Source of the DNA: Rhodospirillales bacterium
Lineage (GTDB): Bacteria > Pseudomonadota > Alphaproteobacteria > Rhodospirillales > Shumkoniaceae
Direction of reading: 5' to 3'
Assembly (NCBI GenBank): GCA_018432935.1
Contig: JAHDSF010000019.1
Coordinates: 1-59,014 of the forward strand
Length of the DNA: 59,014 bases
The notes under the pieces are model-generated. The model searched no databases. It saw nothing but the letters and a program-made list of their open reading frames with translations, and was not told the origin of the DNA. Numbering within the stretch: position 1 is the first letter of the stretch; every line of letters starts with the position of its first letter. A program made the translations under genes and the position numbers. This document shows, piece by piece, positions 53,745 to 59,014 of this stretch.

Positions 53745-53942
53745 CTACACCGCGATGATCAGGAAGACCGACACGCCGGCAGCGACGGCCATGGCGACGA
53801 GAGCGATCGCAGTCACCAAGCCGTCCCGTCCCATCAGGCCGAGGCTGGCCAGGAGGAGAGCGGCGGCCGGTACGTCCACTCCCCAGGGGACCACCGCCAG
53901 CGGGATCATCAGCCCGCCCATGATGATGACGCCCACCGACAC
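53745..53942 (-). pseudogene. ExoD-like C-terminal fragment
   Basis: Hydrophobic frame with the pattern of the ExoD C-terminus: two membrane segments around VDVPAAALLLASLGLMGRDG (the L-x-L-G-L-x-x-R-D-G signature) followed by a final helix. In-frame codons extend a little further upstream to about 53990, but the N-terminal two thirds of ExoD are absent. It is probably a truncated remnant, though a short membrane protein cannot be excluded. 53502-53744 shows no gene. Confidence 0.4.
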
Positions 53943-54028
53943 GGCGTCGGACCAGGGCCGGTGGACCAGCCGACGGCGCGAACCTCCGTCCCATTCCGGG
54001 AAAGTGCCGCCGGACGTCGGCTGCTGGC

Positions 54029-54724
54029 CTATCCGCCGCCGCCTTCCGACTGCTGCAGCACGGTAATGTCCTCCCGCGAGAACGGAAGCTTCCAGCCGCC
54101 GGCATGGCGGTCGAAGACGGCGTCGGTGGCCGGCGCGGAGTTGAGAGAGGAATCGGGCCCCTCCCTCGCAAGCACGGCCGTCAGCCTCCCCTCGGGCGAG
54201 AACACGAGGTCCTCGACCGTGCCGTAGCGGGAACCGTCCTTCAGCGTGACGAAGGTCCCGGTCAGCTCGGTGAAGCGGTTGTCCCCGGCGTCCAGGGGCT
54301 TGTCGAGCTTCTCGTCGACGAAATCCGTTCGCGACGCCACGCTGTCGGCGTCGATGGGCAGCGTCACGCGATCGTGCGCGCTGCCGACCCGCACCTCGCT
54401 CCAGGGAACTCGGAAAAGGTTCGGGCTGAGGTCGCCGTCGGTTCCGGCTTCGATGATGAGCGCTTTGACCGTGCCGCGACGATCGACGATCACGTTATTC
54501 ACCTCGCCGATCGGCTCCTGACCACGGCCGTAAACCTTGGCGCTCATCAGGTCGGAGGCGCGCCAGCCGGCGCCGGCCCGATTCTGGTCCGGCGCCCCCG
54601 CCCCGACCCGGGCGGACCCTTCCTCCTGCCCTTTGGCGCCACGATCCGCGGCGGCGGCGTTGGTGCCCGTGACAAGAGACAGCACAAGGGCGGCGGCGGC
54701 CAAAGCCTTCGTCAAGCGCGTCAT
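54029..54724 (-). CDS. Exported PRC-barrel domain protein
   Basis: 231 aa from ATG 54724, preceded by GAGGAGG; signal peptide MTRLTKALAAAALVLSLVTG. Two PRC-barrel-like repeats: SAKVYGRGQEPIGEVNNVIV with RVPWSEVRV, and YGTVEDLVFSPEGRLTAV. It is a periplasmic or envelope protein of unknown function. It follows a paralogue on the same strand with 37 bp between them; such pairs often belong to general stress regulons. Confidence 0.85.
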   Translation of the reverse strand: MTRLTKALAAAALVLSLVTGTNAAAADRGAKGQEEGSARVGAGAPDQNRAGAGWRASDLMSAKVYGRGQEPIGEVNNVIVDRRGTVKALIIEAGTDGDLSPNLFRVPWSEVRVGSAHDRVTLPIDADSVASRTDFVDEKLDKPLDAGDNRFTELTGTFVTLKDGSRYGTVEDLVFSPEGRLTAVLAREGPDSSLNSAPATDAVFDRHAGGWKLPFSREDITVLQQSEGGGG

Positions 54725-54761
54725 TGCGATCCTCCTCTCGTCTGCAGGCTGCGGGGCGCGA

Positions 54762-55463
54762 TCAGTCACGGGCGCTGTCCTCCTCGAATGGTCGAAGCAC
54801 GGCCAGATCAGCGGTCGAGAAGGGGAACCGCCACAGCCCCACCGCCCGGTCGTAGTAGGTCTCGTCGTAGGGCAGCGAATAGCGGGCGGGATCGGCGCCT
54901 TTCCCGGGCTGCACGACGAGCCCGATCAACTTGCCTTCCGGGGAGAAGACGAGGTCTTCGACCAAGCCGTAGCCTTCCCGCCCCGCAAAGGTCGCGAAGG
55001 TGTCGACGAGTTCGGTCACGCGGTAGCTGCCGGCCATCACGGCGACATCCAGCGGGGCGTTGGCGAACACGGAATAGCGTCCGACGGTGTCCGGGCCGAC
55101 GGGGGTGCGAACCTGATCGAGGTTCGGCGACAGTTCGACGTCCTTCCAGGGCACCCAGAAGGGGGCCGTTCGTTGGAGGGTGCCACCCGGCGATACCAGC
55201 ACGCTCTGGATCGTCTCCTCGTCGTTGACGATGATGTTTCGGACCGTGCCGATCCGCTTGTCCTGTTCTCCCAGGACAGGCTTGCCGATAAGCGACGACC
55301 CCAGCCAGCCGTCGCGCGCCGGAGCTTCGTTCCACGCGGCAAGCGCATCCCTGATCCTGGCCGCGTCGCTCCGGTCTGCTTGCTGCGCGGAAGCGGACGC
55401 CGCCGCCAGGGTCATCCCGACGGCGATGGCGGTCACGGTCTGTCGCAGGGCGGCCGCGGTCAT
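54762..55463 (-). CDS. Exported PRC-barrel domain protein, paralogue
   Basis: 233 aa with signal peptide (MTAAALRQTVTAIAVGMTLA, cleavage near ASA-QQ). Two PRC-barrel-like units: GSSLIGKPVLGEQDKRIGTV with VPWKDVELSP, and YGLVEDLVFSPEGKLIGLVV. It shares the block order and the C-terminal PFS-x-x-DLAVL motif with the next gene (PFSREDITVL), so the pair arose by duplication. AGAGGAGACGAGC precedes the ATG. Confidence 0.85.
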   Translation of the reverse strand: MTAAALRQTVTAIAVGMTLAAASASAQQADRSDAARIRDALAAWNEAPARDGWLGSSLIGKPVLGEQDKRIGTVRNIIVNDEETIQSVLVSPGGTLQRTAPFWVPWKDVELSPNLDQVRTPVGPDTVGRYSVFANAPLDVAVMAGSYRVTELVDTFATFAGREGYGLVEDLVFSPEGKLIGLVVQPGKGADPARYSLPYDETYYDRAVGLWRFPFSTADLAVLRPFEEDSARD

Positions 55464-55782
55464 GCTCGTCTCCTCTTGCTATCCGGTCGGACCCGAGAGG
55501 GCGGATGCCGGGACGCCCTCTGTCAGGAAACCTCGGCAATCTCGGAAGCACCGGCAACCTTCGCCCTTGCTAATGACCCGGAGACGCTCTCCCTCGGGAC
55601 AGAAGGGACCCGCCTACCGGAGGTCGGCAAAAGGGCGGGCCACAGGAGCCTGCGGGGGGAGAGCCCGCGGGGATCGTCCTTTGCGCGGAAGGCTGGATTC
55701 TGCGTGGCAGGGGCCGCCTCTGACTTGAGGATCATCGAGGCGCTGGCCGGCTGGCTGTGAGGCGCGAGGCTGCCGGGCGCAG
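55464..55782. other. Intergenic region with one hairpin
   Basis: No convincing gene. AGAGGGCG at 55496-55503 pairs with CGCCCTCT at 55514-55521. It lies just upstream of the PRC-barrel pair and may be part of that promoter region or the end of the dehydrogenase transcript. Confidence 0.4.
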
Positions 55783-56742
55783 CTAGCGGTCCCGCCAGTC
55801 GGGGATCCAGTCGGGGCCAGGAAGGCGGCCGCGGTCCAGGTTGTGGATGGCGGCGCGGCACATGTCGAGAACCGCTTCCCGCGTGCTGGCGCCGATGTGG
55901 GTGGTGGCCAGCATGTTCGGCAGCGCCAGCAGCTCGCGGTCGGGCCACGGCTCGAGGGCGAACACGTCGAACGCCGCCGCGGCCGGGCGTCCGCTTGCGA
56001 GCGCCGCCTTGAGCGCCGTCTCGTCGACGATGCCGCCGCGCGCCGTGTTGATAAGCACCGAGCCTGTCTTCATCGCCGCCAGTTCGGCCGCGCCGATCAT
56101 GTGGCGGGAGGCGGGCGTCAGCGGCAGGTGGAGGGTGACGACGTCGGATTCCGCAAGCAGGACGGCGAGCGCCACCGTCGTGATCCCGTGGGCGCGGTAG
56201 AACTCGGGGTAGTCGCGGATGTCGTGGACCAGGATGCGGCAGCCGAACGGCGCCAGCAGTGCGACCAGCTCCTTGCCGATGTGGCCGCAGCCGACGATCC
56301 CCACCGTCTTGCCGGACAGCGTGTTGCCGATCTGCCGCCGCCAGGTGCCGGCGCGCACCTCGCTGTTGACGACCGAGACCCGGCGCAGGGCGCTGATGGC
56401 GTAGGCCAGGGTCAGCTCGGCGACCGACCGCTTGTTGATGCCCGGGGTCCAACCCAAGAGAATGCCGCGGCGGGCCATCTCGGCGAGGTCGAGGGTGTCG
56501 AGGCCGACCCCGATCTTGGAGACCAGCCGCAACTCGGGGACGGCATCGAGGAGGGCGTCGTCGATCCGCTCGAGGCCGCAGATCGCCCGGTCGCAGCCGC
56601 GCAGGAACGCGATCAGCTCGTCGCCCTTCAGCGACTCTTTCCCTTCCTCGTTGAACCGGGCATCGGGGTGGGCGGCGAGAAGCTCCTCGCGCAGGCCCGG
56701 GATGCGGACGAAATGCGGGGCGCAGACGGCGACGCGGGTCAT
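55783..56742 (-). CDS. D-2-hydroxyacid dehydrogenase (SerA/D-isomer family)
   Basis: 319 aa. Rossmann motif VGIVGCGHIGKELVALL, a cofactor Asp in VHDIRD predicting NAD preference, catalytic Arg in NTARGGIVDE, Glu in the following block (FDVFALEPWP) and His in TTHIGASTREA. It interconverts 2-oxo acids and D-2-hydroxy acids. ATG 56742 overlaps the EamA stop (ATGA), so the two are cotranscribed. It could supply the oxo acid used by the ThDP enzyme nearby, but that is only inference. Confidence 0.92.
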   Translation of the reverse strand: MTRVAVCAPHFVRIPGLREELLAAHPDARFNEEGKESLKGDELIAFLRGCDRAICGLERIDDALLDAVPELRLVSKIGVGLDTLDLAEMARRGILLGWTPGINKRSVAELTLAYAISALRRVSVVNSEVRAGTWRRQIGNTLSGKTVGIVGCGHIGKELVALLAPFGCRILVHDIRDYPEFYRAHGITTVALAVLLAESDVVTLHLPLTPASRHMIGAAELAAMKTGSVLINTARGGIVDETALKAALASGRPAAAAFDVFALEPWPDRELLALPNMLATTHIGASTREAVLDMCRAAIHNLDRGRLPGPDWIPDWRDR

Positions 56743-57638
56743 TCCTGTTCTCGTGCTCGGGATTCGCGGCGGAAGATGTAGAGACCGGTGGCGACGACGA
56801 CGGCGGCACCGGCCAGCGTGGTCCAGGCGGGGGCGGCGCCCCAGATCGCCAGGTCGAACAGCACGGCCCACGCGATCGAGGTGTACTCGAACGGACTGAC
56901 GACCGAGGCGGGCGCTAGCTTCAGCGCCAACGTCATCGCAATCTGCGCGAAGCCGCCGACCAGCCCGGCTCCCAGGTAGAGGAGGAGTACCTGGGGGGTC
57001 GGGGTGACCCATACCCAGGGCATGAACAGGGTCGCCACCACGCTGCCGGTGACCATGTAGTAGAAGACGATCGTGTAGGGCTTCTCGGTGGTGCTGAGCA
57101 TGCGCACGAAGATGATCGTGAACGCCCAGCACAGCGTGCCGGCAAGCGCAAACAGGGTTCCGGCACCGACCGTCCCGGAAGGATTCATGGCAATCAGGAC
57201 GCCGACGAAGCCGACCAGAATCGCCAGCCAGCGGTGCCAGCCGACTTTCTCGCCCAGCAGCGGGATCGCCAGCATGGTGGCGAAGATCGGCACCGACATC
57301 GCGATTGCCTGGCCGTCGGCCAGCGGGATCAGCTGAAAGGCGCTGAAGAAGCAGAGGTTGCCGACCATCCCGGCGATGGCGCGGAAGCCGTGGCCGAACG
57401 GCCGCGAGGTCTTCAGAGTGCCGAGCCCGCCCGAGCCGAGCACGAACGGCATGATCAGCGCGGTGGCGATGACGTTGCGGAAGAACACCGCTTCCAGCGC
57501 GTGGTACTCCGGCCCGATCAGGCGCACGAACATGTTCATGGCGCCGAACAGCCCGACCGCGACCACCATCATCAGGATGCCGACGGCGTTCGAGCGGCTG
57601 CGGCTCGCGGCGGAGGGAAGGGCGGAAAGGTCTGGCAT
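56739..57638 (-). CDS. EamA/DMT-family transporter
   Basis: 299 aa with about ten membrane helices in two EamA repeats: AMNMFVRLIGPEYHALEAVF, FFSAFQLIPLADGQAIAMSV, and ALAPASVVSPFEYTSIAWAV. The family exports or exchanges metabolites such as amino acids. It is cotranscribed with the D-2-hydroxyacid dehydrogenase, suggesting transport of a related hydroxy or oxo acid. Confidence 0.92.
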   Translation of the reverse strand: MPDLSALPSAASRSRSNAVGILMMVVAVGLFGAMNMFVRLIGPEYHALEAVFFRNVIATALIMPFVLGSGGLGTLKTSRPFGHGFRAIAGMVGNLCFFSAFQLIPLADGQAIAMSVPIFATMLAIPLLGEKVGWHRWLAILVGFVGVLIAMNPSGTVGAGTLFALAGTLCWAFTIIFVRMLSTTEKPYTIVFYYMVTGSVVATLFMPWVWVTPTPQVLLLYLGAGLVGGFAQIAMTLALKLAPASVVSPFEYTSIAWAVLFDLAIWGAAPAWTTLAGAAVVVATGLYIFRRESRAREQE

Positions 57639-57763
57639 CGGCGGCGGGCAATCGGCGGCGGGAAGCGCGAGGATAGTCCGCCAGCAGTCGCGCTGTCGAG
57701 CGGACCGTTCCTCGTGTTTCGACAGGCTCAGCAGGAAGGCTGCGAGACGCTTGGCAGCACGGC

Positions 57764-57796
57764 GGCCTCATCCCGACCGTGTCGCAGGATGAGGCC
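57764..57796. repeat. Inverted repeat related to the 50077 repeat
   Basis: GGCCTCATCC (57764-57773) pairs with GGATGAGGCC (57787-57796); TTCGACAGGCTCA occurs nearby at 57718-57730. Same GGCCTCAT/TCGACAGGCTC vocabulary as the repeat at 50036-50109, so it is probably the same interspersed family. It lies between the EamA and DUF892 genes. Confidence 0.55.
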
Positions 57797-57823
57797 CGAC
57801 TCGTGCTCCCGCGGGGGCGGCTG

Positions 57824-58333
57824 CTAACGCTTGGCCGGCCCGCCGGTCTCGGCGCGAGACAGGAATTGGTGGGTGACGTTCGGGATGTTGCTCTTCAGCC
57901 AGCCCGCCATTTCCTCCTCCTCGCGGAGGATGTCGGTGCAGATACGGGCCGTCTCGGCGTCGCCGAAGTGCTCGGCGGCGCCGATGAGCACCGAGTACGA
58001 GCTGATTTCCATGTTTTCGAAGGTATAGCTGGCGATGCCGGTCTTCACCACCTCGTCGGTCGGGAACAGCCCGCCGAAGGTCTGCATGACCCCCGCCATC
58101 TTGCCCATCGCGTCCTTGATGGTCGAAGTGTCCTCGCCGTGCCGCTTGAGGCAGCTCTCCAGCCGTTCCGCCTGACGCCGGGTCACCTCCAGGTGTTCCT
58201 TGAACTTGGCCTTGAGCTCCGGATAGCTGTCGACTCGCCCGATCTGGCTCTCGAGCAGCTTTGCCGCCTGCATCTCCATGCCGTGGGCGTCCCGGATCCA
58301 GTCGATGTATTCCTCGCGAGTGTTCGTCGCCAT
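57824..58333 (-). CDS. DUF892 (YciE/YciF) ferritin-like protein
   Basis: 169 aa from ATG 58333, preceded by GGAGGAGC. Four-helix ferritin-like pattern: EYIDWIRDAHGMEMQAAKLL, LEVTRRQAERLESCL, a middle helix with SYTFENMEISSYSVLIGAAE, and DILREEEEMAGWL, carrying the expected Glu/His metal ligands. Family members are stress-induced in enterobacteria. It is probably cytoplasmic, with a role in stress tolerance. Confidence 0.9.
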   Translation of the reverse strand: MATNTREEYIDWIRDAHGMEMQAAKLLESQIGRVDSYPELKAKFKEHLEVTRRQAERLESCLKRHGEDTSTIKDAMGKMAGVMQTFGGLFPTDEVVKTGIASYTFENMEISSYSVLIGAAEHFGDAETARICTDILREEEEMAGWLKSNIPNVTHQFLSRAETGGPAKR

Positions 58334-58464
58334 CGTGCTCCTCCATATGCGGAAAGGGGGCGCGCTTCGCGGCGGCGAGGCCGGCCGGCGATCCATTCGC
58401 GCGCACCATCACAGAGGACGAATCGGAGCGATTTATTCCGCCGTCCTGGCGTGGCGCTCACTCC

Positions 58465-59014
58465 TCAGGCGGCGCCCCAGACCCGGACCTTGAAGCCGAG
58501 TTCCTGGCACAGTGCGACCATTTCGGCGAATACGTCGCCGTAGGCGAAAGCGATGTGGTTGGACATGTAGTGGGCCATGATGACGTCGCGCTCGACGCCG
58601 AGCCAGGTGGTGTGGATGGGCCATTGCGGGGTGGCGCCGCGCCACCACTCGTTGCGCTTTTCCTCGGGCATGGCGACGATCTCGCCCCGGCCGATGTCCA
58701 TCCACAGGGCGTCGTCCCTGACGAAGCAGCGGGCCCAGGTGACCTTGCCGGGCAGGCCGTAGCCGGCGAAGGTGCCGCCCGGGATCGGGAACTTCCTGCG
58801 GACCTGGCGGTAGGAGTGGACGCCCTTCAGGCTGTCGGGGTCCTGGTTGTAGGCATAGGCGCCGCCGTTGCCGGAGTTGCACAGCATCCATACCGTGCGG
58901 CCCTCGTGCTGGCCGCCCCAGCGCATGTCGTGCATGAACACGGCGTGGTGCAGGCCCTTGGCCTTCAGCAGGCGCTTCATCAGCTCGGCCGGCAGCACGT
59001 TGCCCTGGTCGGCC
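58465..59014 (-). CDS. Fucose-isomerase-like protein, C-terminal part (runs off the window)
   Basis: The open frame enters from the right edge and ends at TGA 58465-58467. The last ~180 residues follow the FucI C-terminal pattern: GNVLPAELMKRLLKAKG, then a G-x-F block (GGTFAGYGLPGKVTWARCFV), DIGRGEIVAMPEEK and TPQWPIHTTWLGVERD with MSNHIAFAYGDVFAEMVALC. L-fucose isomerases have comparable TDPTWPTTW and NHGAISYGHIGAD blocks. It is probably a sugar isomerase or a relative; the active-site half lies outside the window. Confidence 0.7.
   Translation of the reverse strand, partial: ADQGNVLPAELMKRLLKAKGLHHAVFMHDMRWGGQHEGRTVWMLCNSGNGGAYAYNQDPDSLKGVHSYRQVRRKFPIPGGTFAGYGLPGKVTWARCFVRDDALWMDIGRGEIVAMPEEKRNEWWRGATPQWPIHTTWLGVERDVIMAHYMSNHIAFAYGDVFAEMVALCQELGFKVRVWGAA

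Noticed and set aside
57640-57760. Possible fourth IclR-type operator upstream of the EamA/dehydrogenase pair
   Set aside because: Only a single GTTCCT half-site is visible; the 6-5-6-4-6-5-6 layout is not met.

Overview
The window is GC-rich, densely coded and rich in two-component signalling, and reads like an alphaproteobacterium, probably of the Rhodospirillales/Azospirillum kind. That placement is an inference from base composition, the PAS-kinase, Hpt and MCP style and the transporter families; no rRNA is present to prove it.

Region 1 (1-14.0 kb) is a signalling block. It opens with an IS21-type transposon end that has cut a histidine kinase, leaving only its ATPase domain. Then come a large hybrid kinase (PAS, HisKA, HATPase, two receivers, Hpt) followed 9 bases later by a PleD-like receiver-GGDEF protein; a minus-strand set of kinase, single-domain response regulator and Hpt protein; a methyl-accepting chemotaxis protein with a small partner gene; and another multi-PAS kinase.

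Region 2 (14.0-16.3 kb) is a scar: the 3' half of a tRNA-Lys(CTT) with its terminator (an integration-site signature), followed by decayed minus-strand genes (an EEP-family phosphatase/nuclease and a UgpC-type ABC ATPase).

Region 3 (16.3-27.3 kb) is one plus-strand operon. It has a GntR regulator with an apparently leaderless promoter, two near-duplicate peptide-type binding proteins, DppB/C permeases, an SDR dehydrogenase, a PuuE-like polysaccharide deacetylase, a cytoplasmic gamma-glutamyltranspeptidase-like enzyme, and DppD/F ATPases. It looks like an import-and-degrade unit for a gamma-glutamyl or N-acyl compound. A tyrosine-recombinase fragment, two lipoprotein genes (one broken) and a small repeat protein follow.

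Region 4 (29.0-44.2 kb) is an aryl polyene (APE) type II polyketide cluster on the minus strand. It is collinear with apeC-apeR: chain-length factor, acyltransferase, two ACPs, membrane protein, AMP ligase, dehydratase, glycosyl/acyltransferase, thioesterase, LolA-like protein, MMPL exporter, DUF3261 lipoprotein, KS, dehydratase, KR, KS. Nearly all genes are joined by start/stop overlaps. Two lipoprotein genes lie upstream and a divergent phosphopantetheinyl transferase lies beside them.

Region 5 (44.6-53.5 kb) is a catabolic unit: amidase, IclR regulator, TRAP transporter (DctP, DctQ, DctM), a ThDP-dependent decarboxylase/synthase and an aldehyde dehydrogenase. A 38-bp composite operator-like element, two inverted repeats in tandem, occurs upstream of the amidase, upstream of dctP and between the ThDP enzyme and aldehyde dehydrogenase genes. 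This suggests one IclR regulon.

Region 6 (53.7-59.0 kb) holds an ExoD-like remnant, two PRC-barrel envelope proteins, a D-2-hydroxyacid dehydrogenase with an EamA exporter, a DUF892 ferritin-like protein and the C-terminal part of a fucose-isomerase-like protein that runs off the window.
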